DNA of 64,000 nt from Sapria himalayana (lineage: Eukaryota; Streptophyta; Magnoliopsida; Malpighiales; Rafflesiaceae). This document shows, piece by piece, positions 35,401-46,843 of this stretch (positions are counted from its first letter, which is position 1; the number at the start of each line of letters is the position of its first letter). A model generated the notes under the pieces. The model was not told the DNA's origin, did not search any database, and worked only from the letters and a program-made list of their open reading frames with translations. The translations under genes and the position numbers were made by a program. The stretch lies in assembly GCA_029783825.1 (NCBI GenBank), contig JAREIK010001468.1:496001-560000 (forward strand). The letters run 5' to 3'.

Positions 35401-35620
35401 GTTGGATCATAAACTTGATCCATTAAGGGAGATGGGGGTGCACGTGCAACCAGGGTGGGTTGGGTTGGGTTGAGAGCCAACCTAAATCTAAAATATGTCA
35501 AGACAAGTATGTTCTATTATATTCTATTATTCAAGACAAGTATTGACATCAAATCAAATATATCCAAGTCCATAATTTCTATTACAACTCAAAAAAAAAA
35601 AAAAACAATGTATCAAATCA
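35400..35620 (+). repeat. Start of the 3' LTR of Ty1-copia E
   Basis: Begins TGTTGGATCATAAACTTG and contains a triple GGGTT repeat near 35455-35470. I could not place its right end because no second copy occurs in the window. Confidence 0.55.
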
Positions 35621-35654
35621 TAATCAATATTAAGTCATTAATAAAATATATCGA

Positions 35655-35786
35655 TTATTCAGTTTCAGGGATTTTTAATGATCAATTTTCTACTTCCTTG
35701 TACCTTCAATCCTTGAACTAAAAAAAATAAAAAATAGAAATGTTAGTATTAACTATTGAGTAAATAGAAATTTTATAAAAAGTAAG

Positions 35787-35836
<50 letters not shown>

Positions 35837-36440
35837 ATATCTATATCTATATCTATATATATAAGTATTCCAAAAAATATGAAAATAAACTTAGAGAAAA
35901 AATTCATGTCATCAATTTTTTTCTTCATACATACAAAATGGAAATATATATGTGTGTGTGTGTATATGCGTGTGTGTATTTATATATATGATATGATCAT
36001 AAAATAAGAGATTTTTTTTAAACATTATGAAGAAAAGCTATAAAAAACACATACCAATTTTAATTTCTTCAAAAGATTCTATTTCAGATTTTCAATTGTC
36101 GATTTGACATTTACTTGATTCTTCAATCCCTAAACTAGAAAAAATAAAAAAAAATAGAAAATATATTAATGTAAACTTTTAATTATTAAGAAAATTGAAA
36201 AATCATATAAGATAAGTTTTAATTATATATAAGCTTACGAAAAATTCGGAAAATAATTTTTAGAAAGCATGCTTCAAGACCTTCCAAATAGGAATATATA
36301 TTTATAGTTATATATATATGATCAAAACACAGAAATTTTTAGAATGAAAGAAAAAAACTCAAAAAAGTACACACATATCTCATTTTCTTCTAGCAATTCT
36401 ATTTATTCTTCAAATTTCATTTAGCATGATGAAACTTAAT
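35655..36440. repeat. Diverged tandem duplication of about 400 bp
   Basis: Unit 1 (from about 35660) and unit 2 (from about 36090) share CTTCAATCCTTGAACTA or CTTCAATCCCTAAACTA, AAAAAATAGAAA, a GGAAATATATAT or GGAATATATATT segment and a TATATATGAT stretch in the same order. Unit 1 also holds an expanded TA tract. Confidence 0.6.
35790..35862. repeat. (TA)n and (ATATCT)n microsatellite
   Basis: Pure TA dinucleotides followed by four to five ATATCT units. Confidence 0.95.
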
Positions 36441-37616
36441 AACCAATCAAATATTTAAAAAATTTTAGAGTTAAATAACTATTAAATCTATCATATACTT
36501 GACATATGGTAGTAAAAGAAGACACTAAAGCAATCATTGAAATTAGAATTAATGTCATGTCATTTTAGAGAGGAGATCATCAAATTAAATGATAAGCACC
36601 AGATCTAGAAAATAAATCTTTAAGTTTACTCAATCATGTGTCCCAAGAATAATTTATATTTTAGTTTTGATATGTGAGTGCTTTTGAATATTGAACATTG
36701 ATTTGAATTTGTATTTCATTTTCATTGAGTATTATGACATAATATTTGTTTGTGTTTGCAATTATATTCCACTAGGTTTAGAAAAAATATATACTTATAA
36801 ATTTGTGGCTGTGATTTGAAATTTAGGATTTGTGTATGTATATATATATTCTAGATAAATTAGATATATGCATTTTAGATAAATTTGAAATGAGTTTTTG
36901 GGAAAAATTTGTGTGTGTGTGTGTGTGTATTTTAGAATATACTATTTGTGAAATCTGGGAAAATTATTTGGTATTCACTATATATGTGCTTATTGTTAAA
37001 TCATAATGCCTAAAATAATTATTTGGTAAGTTTGTAAAGCATATACACTTGTGCATCTTGTTATAAAAAAAATATGTGCTTTATAATGAAAATTTAAAAA
37101 AAAAACTAAAAGGCATTGTGGTGTTAGAGTGTACTATTGTGGTGCTGAAGCAACAACATGCAATTCTACAAGAGGTTTGCATATCATAATAATAGTCAAG
37201 ATGCACTAAACTTACATGAACACCTATAGTTATTAAAAAAAACTGGGTGTAAGATTCTATTGGGGTAGGACGTTTTGACTGTGGTTTATTCGTATTCATA
37301 AAGTACCAAGAATAATAGTTGATTAATCAAATAAACGAAGCAAGTAATTAACAACCCAAAATTAAGAAAAACCTCAATATAAAAAGTTTGGAAAATATAA
37401 TAAGCGGAAATAAAGTTGAAGTAACAACAATGTTAAATCGAACGATATATGCTAAAGACTTGTTCACACGTACTAGAAATTTGTAAAGCACAATATGCCC
37501 AAAAGTTTTGTTTTGGACCAAAATATATTTTCTAGGATATAAAATTATAGAGATCAAAAATTCAATACAAATATATAAACCTAGGATTTTGGGTTGAATT
37601 CTCTGGATCTTTTTCT
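36441..37616. other. AT-rich DNA without assigned content
   Basis: Contains a short TG tract near 36911-36928 and scattered short frames with no recognisable protein. Nothing else seen. Confidence 0.5.
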
Positions 37617-38250
37617 ATATTATTCTATAGGTGATATGATAAGTTCATTAGATTTACGAGTTGGAATCAACAACATGATAATATAACTATTTTTGGACCG
37701 AAAAGGTGATTATGTCCATAGCTTTCAATACTTTAAATTTTTCCAATCTTCAATTCCTTACGACGTATACTTCTTGTGACTTAGTTTTTGGAACTAAAAA
37801 CCAAAAATGAAACATATAGAAACACACACACTTTTTTTGAAAAATGCACTTCCAAAAATACACAAATAAGAGGTCAACACCACTGTATCGCATACACATG
37901 CTATCTTCGTTTCTGTGAAGGAAAAACATACCCACACACCTATCGCACACATTATTTTCACTACCTCACTTCTAGAAAAAAACACACATGTTCTATTTTT
38001 TTAAGGATTAGATGGGGGCACTCTTCCATCCAAGAAGGTACCACACGTGCCCTCTTTGTGTAAATGGGATTCTTTCCATTTTTTTAGAAAGTTTCTTTCT
38101 AAAAAACTTTTTTTTTATTTTTTTTTATTAAAAAAACAAAACATGGAATTTTATCTCATGTATTTGGTCTACTATTCTTCATGCCTTCAAAAAAAAAATA
38201 AAGCAAATAAAATAAATAAACTGGTCTGCCCAACTTGGGTATACCCAACA
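37617..38250 (-). repeat. 3' LTR of Ty1-copia C
   Basis: About 634 bases. It keeps a segment of about 110 bases (near 38035-38150) that is absent from the 5' copy. Confidence 0.7.
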
Positions 38251-38299
38251 AATCTTCTCTTTTGTCCGATATGGGAAGACACATATAAGCACGTAACTT

Positions 38300-40950
38300 A
38301 AAGAAATTAAACTTTGCTAATGATAGTAATTTTGTGAATATATTGATAATATATTTATCCGTGTGTACTTTTGTCCAGTACAAGTAACTTTTCATATAAG
38401 ACATCACATATCAAATGATACTATACATCAATGTGCTTCAAACTACTATGAAATGTTGAATTATTAAAAAGAAGTATAGCACTATGATAATCATACCATA
38501 CAATATTTGTATCTTGTCGTACAACCAAGTTCATAGAACCTTTTTATTTATAAAGTTTTTTTACAAGCTTCACTAGTTGTAATGAAATCAACCTCTGTAT
38601 TAGATAGTGTTATACACTTCTATAACTTAGATTACCAGGATATAACTCCCCCTCCAAATGTTATAAGATAACCTAAGGTGGATTTATATGAATCTAAATC
38701 ACCAGCCATATCAGAATAAATATATTTGAAAAGCATAAATTTTTACATGCCCAAGCACACATATAGATGAGAAGTTCCTCGTAAGTACCTTAAGATAGAT
38801 TTCATTATACCCTAGTGATATTTTTCTGGGTTCAAGAGAAAATGATTGACAACATCAATAATATATGTTATATTCGGTCTTGGGACTAAACTCGGTACTC
38901 AGCTTAAAATGTTTAGCTAAGGGAGTTGAGAGTAGCTTAGCCTCACACATGAAAAATCATTCAATAACTTTATCGATATATCATTCTTGAGATAACCAGA
39001 CATGTCTAGAAGGCCTATCTTGGATGACACTCATCCCTAAATATGGCCAATAATCAATATATTGATATATCATTCTTTCATAGAAAAGAAATTTCCCAAC
39101 TCATTCTCAAGCCTATCATTAGTACTTGATTATGACCAATAATCAATATATCATCAACATGTAATTAAGTATAAGTATATCATCTCTCAATTGATAATTG
39201 ATAAATACATAGCGATCACAAGATGTGTGATGAAATTCATGAGATTTTATTAATAAATTAAAATTTTTATACCACTCCATGTGAGCTTATTTAAGATCGT
39301 ATATGCTCTTGTTCATTTTACAAATAAGATAATCTTTCCATTTTATAACGTATCCTTTATGCTAATGCAAGCAGAGCTCATGAAGGTCACCATGAAGAAA
39401 TACAATCTTCACATTGAGTTGATTAATTTTTAAGTTCAAGCTAGCAACCAAACTAAGAACTACTCGAGAATAGAATACATCTTTATTACTAGAGAAAATA
39501 TCTCATCAAAATCGATTCATTTCTTTTGACTAAACCTTTTGACTACTAATTGAGCCTTGTATCTTGATTGAGAGTTATACACCATGTTTTAGTCTAAAAA
39601 GTCATTTATTTTTCAAAGCCTACTTCTTTTTCAGTAAGGGTACTATATCATATGTATGGTTGATGTGAAAAGATTTAATCTCTTTTTGCATAGCCTGAAA
39701 CTATTCATCTTTATTCTCAAAAGAGTTGACCTCTCGAAAGGTTTTGGGTTGGCATGCATCCATGAGTAATATGAAAGCATGGAGAGTCTAGTGGATATCT
39801 ACCAAGATCTAGATGATCTTCTCAATTCATCTTGAGATGTATCATTTTGAACAACTAGGTCATTCCCAGTTCTTGTAGGAATATGGTCTCTAACCTCCTC
39901 GATAGATATTTCCTGGGGCTCGATGATATCATATATATCACGTGGCTTAGAAATATCAGTAGTATCATGAGGCTTAGAAATACCATACCATTGCTCAATT
40001 CCTCCCCCTTGATCAGACTAATCTCTAAAAGGAACCAGCACTGAATCTATGTTAATAAGAATCTTTGTGGTATCACTCTCATCTCTCCATATGACTACCA
40101 GCCATAAATTATTCATCTAGAAAAGCCACATCCCTACTTCGAACAAGCTTCTTGGAAATTGGGTCGTATAGTCTATACCCAAACTTCTCGTGTCAATAGC
40201 CAATAAATATACATAAATATATAATATCATTAGGTTTAGATCTTTCATATTTTGGAATATAAACAAAGACTTTGTAGCAAAAATTTCATAAGTAATCATA
40301 TGAGATATTTTTTTTTTCCTAGATTTTTTAGGAACATCTTTATCCAAGGTGATGGTGGGGCACATGTTGATTGCATCAATAGTCATATGCATAGCTTCTC
40401 TCCAAAATTCTTTGAAATGATGTGCACTGTGCATAAGAAAGTTTGCACTAAACTCTCCTCAATAGTTTGTTCCATCCTCTTAGTAATGTCATATAATTAT
40501 GTCATCTTAGCTAGTGTCTTTTCATATCTAATACCATGAGAAATATAATAACTATCAAATTGAACTTAATATTCTTTCTTTTATCATGACATATAGAGAT
40601 CAATTTTTTATCAGTTTTTCTCTCAACTTTAGCATAAAAATCTCGAAAGACATGAAAAACTCACTCTTTCCTTTTTAGTGTATATGTTCATTTCCTAGAG
40701 TGATCATCAATGATAGTGACAAAATAAACGGCCTAACAAAGTATTCTACTCTACATAGAGCAGATATCAGTATGAATCAGATCAAGAATATTTGATCTCC
40801 TCCAGGATTGATGAGAATGGAAAGATGATCTATGAAATTTTCCAACCATGTTGTCTATACACTCATCAAGAGAAGATCCTTTGTTAAATGATATATTCCT
40901 TCTAACTAGAAGCTGAAGTCCCTTCTCACTTATGTAACCATGTCTCATGT
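38300..40950 (-). pseudogene. Broken pol of Ty1-copia C
   Basis: Minus-strand blocks in order: the pre-integrase region at 40948-40751 (MRHGYISEKGLQLLVRRNIS, SSLDECIDNMVGKFH, NILDLIHTDICSM); the end of integrase at 40434-40117 (FWREAMHMTIDAINMCPT, then TLDKDVPKK); reverse transcriptase near 39450-39270 (VASLNLKINQLNVKIVFLHG, DLHE); and RNase H near 38720-38540 (YSDMAGDLDSYKSTLGYLIT, FGGGVISW). Stops and frameshifts are numerous. Confidence 0.85.
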
Positions 40951-41556
40951 ACCAAAAAAAATTATTGTCGTCCTTATGATGAACAATATTTACTTGATCT
41001 CTAGATACTTTTTCCTAAGTGACATACAAAGTACTCTTTTTCTTAACATTCGAAATGACTAATATGCCATTGACCAGCTTCCTCCAGCCATCTCCAAGTA
41101 CTCTCCTTCTTACCTCTTGCAATGACTCATATGCACTTGACTAGCTTCCACCAATCATCACCAAGATGACTAATATATCCTATGTCATTTTCATGCTGAT
41201 AAATATTAGATTCATATGAATATCCGGTACATATCAGATATCTTTCGATGCCAGTTGATGTCATATGAGTATCTGTAGACAAATATCTCCCAAGCCTAAA
41301 ATCTATAATGTCCCATTATTACAATCTTTATTGTGCCATAATCTTTATGTGTGTAGGCAATAAAAAAGTCGATATGTGAGGTGATATGAAATGGTGCTTC
41401 AACATCAATAAACCAACCACCCTCCTAAAATAGAATATTAGCACAATTATCATTACTAACAAGTATCAAGTCACTTTTTAAGGTGATATTGGTCTCTCTC
41501 TTGAGTCCCTCTCATCTCGTATGCTATTATTATCGTCTTTTCCAAGAATAATAGTT

Positions 41557-42070
41557 CTTTAAGTGATATAGGGTCAGTTCATTGGATTTATGGCTCAGAA
41601 TCAACTACATAATAGCATAATTATTTCTAGATCAAAGAGGAGATTCTGTTCATAATTTTCATTTCTTCAAAATTATCCATGCTTCAATTTCTTACGACAT
41701 ATACTCCTTGTGACTTAATTTCTTGAACTCAAAATCAAGAATGAAAAATTTAGAAATGCACATATTATTTCTAAAAAGTGCACTATCAAAAACATACAAA
41801 TTAGATGGCACCACCATCATATCCCGCGCACATGCTATTTTCATTTATATGAAGAAAAAACACACCAACACACTTGTCGCACACATTGTTTTCATGCTCT
41901 CACCATTGGGGATAAAATGCACAAGTTTTGTTTTTTTTTTAAGGATAAGATGGGGGTACTCCCCCATCCTAGAGAGCACTCCCTCATGTATTTGGTCTAC
42001 CATACTTATTAATTTAAAATAATAAAAACAAGCAAAATAAAAAAAAATAGTCATACTTATACCCAACCCC
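41557..42070 (-). repeat. 5' LTR of Ty1-copia C
   Basis: About 514 bases, shorter than the 3' copy by one internal deletion. The edge at the low-coordinate side is approximate. Confidence 0.65.
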
Positions 42071-42354
42071 TGCATACCTACAAATTCATGATAGATGTCG
42101 TGTTTTTAAAAAAACAAAACATGATTACCAGTACAGACTGATAATCTCAGTTGACATTTAAAATCTGTATAGATAAGTTCATAAAAATCTTATCTGTAGA
42201 TCGTAAGACACACTAGTTCTATAACCTCCAAAATGGTCAGCAGCACCATAAAGACTAATTTGCAATATTTTGCTGATAAGGTAAGCATCTCCAGGTGAAC
42301 ACCAGTCGTGTAGAAAGAAAATCACCAAGAAGTTAGCGGAGGAGAGACGCCAGA

Positions 42355-43732
42355 TCAAGGCATGTATAACTTTTTGCCGCATTTGCACCTCCATGCTTCG
42401 GGATAATATTCTGCTGTCATGGATGCGCCTGGTGGCACAGAAACATGCACCGGCTTGCATGGGGTGCATTTGCCGCACCTGGAGGCACATCGGGGGGGCG
42501 ACGATCCTGGCCCACTCAATAGCCTCCTTGTCGTGCTATGTAGAACCTCCACCTTCTCTTCCTCCCTGCTACTGTCATAAACATCCTGCAAGTACCAGGA
42601 CACCAATCAATACTGAACCTCAATGTGAAATTTCACCTATCAACTTAAACGATCATTAATGCCCACGCTAGCAATAAAATAAAAAATTCATCCCTAGTGG
42701 GATCAGATCGCCATTGATTGGTTGTTCCTTGTTTGGGTTCAAAACTAAAGTACTAAAATCACTGCCAAATAAGTTTATCTTCATTGTAATTCATTAAATC
42801 CTAATTTAATTATATTATTTTAGTGCTTAAGTTTGTATTTTCCAATAATTACTATGTTTATACCAGATATAAATATTTAAATATCTCATGATTCAAGCAA
42901 TAATAGATTAGATCGGTGAAAGCATAAGGGGCCCGCTGCTCTTGTTTTGTTTTGTTTTTTCTTCTTTTCTAGCGCATCAAGAAGACGTATGAATTGTCTT
43001 TGCGTGGGCAAGAGTTAAGAAAAGTTTAAACTCCACAAGCCCTAATATGTCAACCTTCAATTGAGCTTACACATCGGAGTAACATTCATGTTAAAGTGAA
43101 TGGCACGGGGTGGTTCGTGTTATACTAAACACAGCACACATGCATGCATACGATTGACAACGCGCATACGTCATTTTGGGTCGAAACCACTTTATGAAAT
43201 CCACCTAAGTTTGAAGCATTAGAATAGTAGGGTACTGGTTGCAAGATACAAAGTACCAAAACTGACCTGCAAGTATAAATTTTCGTTACCTGCAGACAGG
43301 TAGCACCGGATGTCTGCATTCGAAAAAAAAGAAACTCAGTTATATGAACAGTTCATCCATATGGAAATTCAGAGTGCACGTGATTTCTTGCAGACCAGAT
43401 ATGCAAGAAAAAATAACAAAAAGGAAAAGACTTATTATGGGTTGGCTTCGTTTTGGCTCGATAACTTCTCTAATTGCAATAGAGACAGCCGCATGGGCCG
43501 GCATTAGCGCGTCAGGTTGTAATGTTACAATTTGCAAGCCAGAATATGGAATGCAAGAAATATCATTTGGTTCAGAATCAAGGACGCATCGTCGTCTGAA
43601 ACGCTCACCAAGACGATTAGTTACTGAAAACATGGCACAGAAACAGGAGCATCCGCAGAAGAAGATGAGACAGTAGAAGAAAACGTGCTTGTTCCTGCAT
43701 GAGGAAAAGAATAAAGATCTTTTATTCTCCAT
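42355..43732 (-). CDS. EPFL6: EPIDERMAL PATTERNING FACTOR-like secreted peptide, EPFL6/CHALLAH type
   Basis: The last exon (42585-42355) is clear. It follows a TTGCAG acceptor, is phase 0, and encodes 76 residues ending in the cysteine-rich EPFL domain: GPGSSPPRCASRCGKCTPC, then KPVHVSVPPG, then AEYYPEAWRCKCGKKLYMP and a stop. All six conserved cysteines are present, and the VPPG and TAEYYPEAW details fit EPFL6 best within the EPFL4-6 group. These secreted peptides bind ERECTA-family receptor kinases with TMM control and shape stems and stomatal patterning. A plausible first exon is 43732-43625: 36 codons with a hydrophobic signal segment HVFFYCLIFFCGCSCFCAMF, ending at a TCA/GTAACT donor in matching phase 0. 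That gives 112 residues and a 1,039-base intron. A further small exon cannot be excluded. RRLL just before the mature part is a likely processing area. Confidence 0.82.
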
Positions 43733-43830
43733 GGCCAGGCCAGACAGACGATGACTCGGGAGCAGCTGAAAGGTGCGTAGTTAAGGTTCACCACCACGAG
43801 ATGCATGCACAAATCCTTTCCTCCGACTGC

Positions 43831-43840
43831 TATATTTAAA
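43831..43840 (-). promoter_or_regulatory. Candidate TATA box for the EPFL6-like gene
   Basis: Reads TTTAAATATA on the minus strand, about 100 bases upstream of the proposed start codon at 43732. That allows a short 5' leader. The position is reasonable, but in AT-rich DNA such a match is weak evidence. Confidence 0.4.
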
Positions 43841-43987
43841 ACCCACTGGTAAATGCTACTCTAGCAAGTATTCATCGACGTGAAATGGATCATCTTTTTG
43901 TCATCCCCAGTACCGAACATCTCATTTCTGTTGTCGGGGAAAGACAGTCTTTTTTTTTTCTTTCTGGTCTCTCTTGGATTCTTATCT

Positions 43988-43997
43988 CCCTCTCGCT

Positions 43998-44028
<31 letters not shown>

Positions 44029-44040
44029 GCTATCTCTCTT
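43988..44040. repeat. (CT)n microsatellite
   Basis: CT-rich tract with CCCTCTCG interruptions. It is roughly the reverse complement of the GA tract at 44224-44281. Confidence 0.9.
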
Positions 44041-44223
44041 TTCTCACATTTTCGTTCGATGTTAAATATTTTGAATGGTTAAAAGGTTGTGATTATTGTG
44101 TGGTGGTTTTAGTGGTATTTTTAAAGTTTGTACTGATGTCCTGCGTGTCCGTGATATGAGATTTAGCAGAGATATGGGTTAGAGGAGAGTGGCGGAGAAA
44201 AGAGAGAGACTGGAAGAACTCGA

Positions 44224-44244
44224 CCGAGAGAGAGGGAGGGAGAG

Positions 44245-44281
<37 letters not shown>
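44224..44281. repeat. (GA)n microsatellite
   Basis: GA-rich tract with GAGGGAGG interruptions, an inverted partner of the CT tract about 185 bases upstream. The Arg/Glu-rich frame through it is an artefact. Confidence 0.9.
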
Positions 44282-44284
<3 letters not shown>

Positions 44285-44331
44285 ATCTATTACAATCGTC
44301 GGTTCCTAAGCTTTACTATGTATGGGAGTTG

Positions 44332-44524
44332 GATTCTCTTGCAGGCTTTCTATCATTGTCTCGCATGTATTCGCAAACCTGATACTGATAGTTATAGTTA
44401 TCTCATTTCCCATTCCAACAACGGCAACAACACAAGAGAGTGCAGCTGCAATCCAACACGTGATCGCTCTTACTATGTTGCTACAATATTTTGTCACATT
44501 ATTTCCCCACTTTGGTTCCTAATC
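44332..44524 (+). pseudogene. Possible gene fragment resembling a cyclic nucleotide-gated channel exon
   Basis: After a good acceptor, TTCTCTTGCAG (ends 44343), one frame reads LILIVIVISFPIP, a polar loop, then IALTMLLQYFVTLFPHF and a stop at 44523. The FPIP and LLQY...FP spacing recalls the S3-S4 region of plant CNGC channels. The flanks do not continue the match, so it is at best an exon relic. Other origins are possible. Confidence 0.25.
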
Positions 44525-44756
44525 TTTCCCATTTACTACATGCTTGTAGGGGAGGCAATTTCTCAATGGAGAGAGACCTTAAACCCATGCAAAGCCATCA
44601 TCTACATCCACTAGTTGGTAGTGGTATTCTTTTGATGAATCGTATGTATGAGTGATTTGATTGAAGGAACCTCCTGTTCTCTGTTCTTGATTTGTCGCAT
44701 GATATGTTTCCTGTATCTAATCTCATAGTTATGAGATGAAGTAATTTTACTATTTC

Positions 44757-44997
44757 TATTGATGTGTTAATGTACTAACTCTAGTTAATTTAGTACTTTT
44801 AACAATGATGTATTGAGGCCTACATATTATCTTATGTTTCAAAATAGGGCCTTTGTGTTTTATAAAGTGGAGAATATATCAAATATAAAAAGTGGTAGTA
44901 GCTATGCAGTATGTTTTCCATTTTCTTTCCTTCTTATTCTTCTTCTTCTTCCATATTTGCAAGTTACATTGAAGATTCATAGTTGAATTCTTCTAAC
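44757..44997 (+). repeat. 5' LTR of Ty1-copia F
   Basis: 241 bases, shares AACAATGATGTATTGAGGCC, GTGGAGAATATATCAAATAT and CATATTTGCAAGTTACATTG with 48359-48677. Ends TTCTAACA. Confidence 0.85.
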
Positions 44998-45078
44998 AAA
45001 CTTAGTATTGGAGCTGGAATAGAAAAAATTGAGATTTGTGGAGAAGTTAAAAAAAACAAAATTCAAGGAGGAGAATAC

Positions 45079-46834
45079 ATGGCCAGTTCAAGTGATACAA
45101 GTGTAAACGTCCAGCATCCTTTTGTTCCAATTTTTGATGGTGAGTGCTATGATTTTTGGTGTGTAAAAAATTTCTTGTTCACATATATCATAGCTCTCAC
45201 CAAAAATCATATACGTTCACATATACATTCTTGTTCACATATACGTTCTTGTTCACATATACGTTCTTGTTTACACACCAATAAGTAGAAGAATAAGAAG
45301 GAGAAGGAGGAGAAGGAGAGGAGAAGAAAGAAGAAGGAGAAGAAGAAAGAAGAAGGAGAAGAAGAAAGAAAAAAGAGGAGGAGGAGGAGAAAAATAAGAA
45401 AGAAAAAAAAAGTAGTAGAATAATATAATGATGATGATGAAGGAGAAGGAGATGAAGAAAAAGAAGAAATTAAAGAAGAATAATAATACTAATAATAATG
45501 AGAATGAGGAGGTGTATAAGGAGGAGGACGTGGAGGAGAAGGAGGAGGTGGTGAAGAATAATAAGCAAGAGGAGTAGAATAAGAAGACAAAAAAAGAAGA
45601 AGATGATGATAAAGATGAATAAGTAGAACAATAAAATGAAGACAAAGAAGAAGAAGAATGAGAAGAAAAAGATGAAAAAGGAGTAGAAGAAGAAATATAA
45701 TGAGAAGAAAGAGAATAAAAAGAGAATAAAAAGGAGGATGAGAAAGAAAATAAGAAGAATAATTGTAATAATAATAATAATAAGAAAAATAATACAAAGA
45801 AAAAGAATAAAAAGCTGATTATGAAAAAAAAAAAAAAGAAGACCAATAAATATAAAGTAGGAGGAGAATAAGAAAATGGTTTGTGGAATATAAATAGATA
45901 CACATATACATTCTTGTTCATTGGTTTGTGGAATATAGTAGAAAATGGGTATGCCAAACCCAATTCTAAAAAGGGGTTGCCTGAAAATTAGCAAAAGAAT
46001 CTTGAAGAATATCGAAAATGGAATATAAATGATCATTTCATATTGCATAGGGCAGTAGCAAATCATATTTTTTCGTGAATCATGAGAGCAGCTAAAGCCA
46101 AAGATGCTTGGGAAATTTTGCATCAAGAGTAAAAGGGAGATTCAAAGGTTAGAAATATGAAGCTTTAATGTTATATAAAATAATTCGAGAACTTGAGGAT
46201 GAAAGAAAATGAGAGAATAATTGATTTCTCTTCTAGATTCACAGAGTTTGTTAATCAAATGAAGGTTTATGGTGAAGAAATTTCTGAAAAAAAAAATTGT
46301 TGAAAAAATTTTGATCATGTGGTTGAAAATTTTGATCCTATTGTGGTTGTGATAGAAGAAAGCAAAGGATATCTCAAAATTGAGTGTAAAAGAGTTGATG
46401 AGTTCTTTGAAATCATTTGAACATAGGCTGACTCGAAATTTAGAAAAAGCAATTGTGAGTGCTTTTCTGTCTAAGCTTAATGTTGAATCTCAAAACAAAG
46501 AGAAGTAGGCATGTAATGGTGACTAGAAAGAAAAGTGGGTTGGCAAAGGAAGCAGCGGAGACTTAAGAGGCTGAGGTAGAGGTGGAAGCAGAGAAAAAAA
46601 AATTTGATTGAATATATTTTGAAGAAAGATATGCTCAAAAGTATAAAATCTGCAAAAGAAAGTCATTTAAAAAATAATTTTCGGTTCAAGGGAAAGCCGC
46701 AATGCTATAACTATAAAAAATTTGGGCATGTGAAAAAAGATTGTATATTCAATGATATACAACAAGAAAATGCTGCAGTCAAAAAAGATGGTGAAACAAG
46801 CATGTTTTATGCTCATCAAAGTGTTGTTGAATAG
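45079..46834 (+). pseudogene. Gag of Ty1-copia F, interrupted by a purine-rich expansion
   Basis: Gag starts at ATG 45079 with MASSSDTSVN, then HPFVPIFDGECYDFWCVKN, as in copia gag. A purine-rich low-complexity tract (45281-45840) interrupts it. It resumes near 45930-46140 with NGYAKPNSKKGLPEN, HFILHRAVANHIFS and AAKAKDAWEILHQE after stops and frameshifts. The zinc knuckle at 46700-46746 reads QCYNYKKFGHVKKDC, with Tyr in place of the second Cys of CX2C. Confidence 0.8.
45281..45840 (+). repeat. Purine-rich low-complexity tract (GAA/GGA/AAT)
   Basis: About 560 bases made almost only of A and G with scattered T: GAAGAAGGAGAAGAAGAAAG and similar, grading into AAT units. It sits inside the gag of copia F. 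Long minus-strand frames here are poly-Phe/Ser/Leu artefacts. Confidence 0.9.
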
Positions 46835-46843
46835 AAAAATAAG

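Larger units (their letters stand above)
37617..42070 (-). mobile_element. Ty1-copia retrotransposon C (minus strand), gag largely missing
   Basis: LTRs at about 41557-42070 (5') and 37617-38250 (3') align over AAGGATTAGATGGGGGCACT or AAGGATAAGATGGGGGTACT, CTCATGTATTTGGTCTAC, CTTACGACGTATACTTCTTG and CGCACACATT blocks. In the minus direction the 3' LTR begins TGTTGGGTATACCC after a purine tract, ACAAAAGAGAAGA. Between them lie integrase, reverse transcriptase and RNase H remnants. The interior of about 3.3 kb is too short for a full element and I see no gag. Confidence 0.8.

Noticed and set aside
41590..41610. A TTGATTCTGAGCC-like copia primer site just inside the copia C 5' LTR
   Set aside because: LTR similarity to the 3' copy continues through it, so it is probably LTR sequence rather than the primer site.
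44189..44614. 141-codon plus-strand frame starting MAEKRERLEELDRERG
   Set aside because: The charged N-terminus is the GA microsatellite; the rest shows no domain and crosses the channel-like fragment in another frame.
45271..45963. 230-codon minus-strand frame opposite the purine-rich tract
   Set aside because: Only Phe/Ser/Leu low complexity from the reverse complement of GAA/GGA repeats; it lies inside a copia gag on the other strand.
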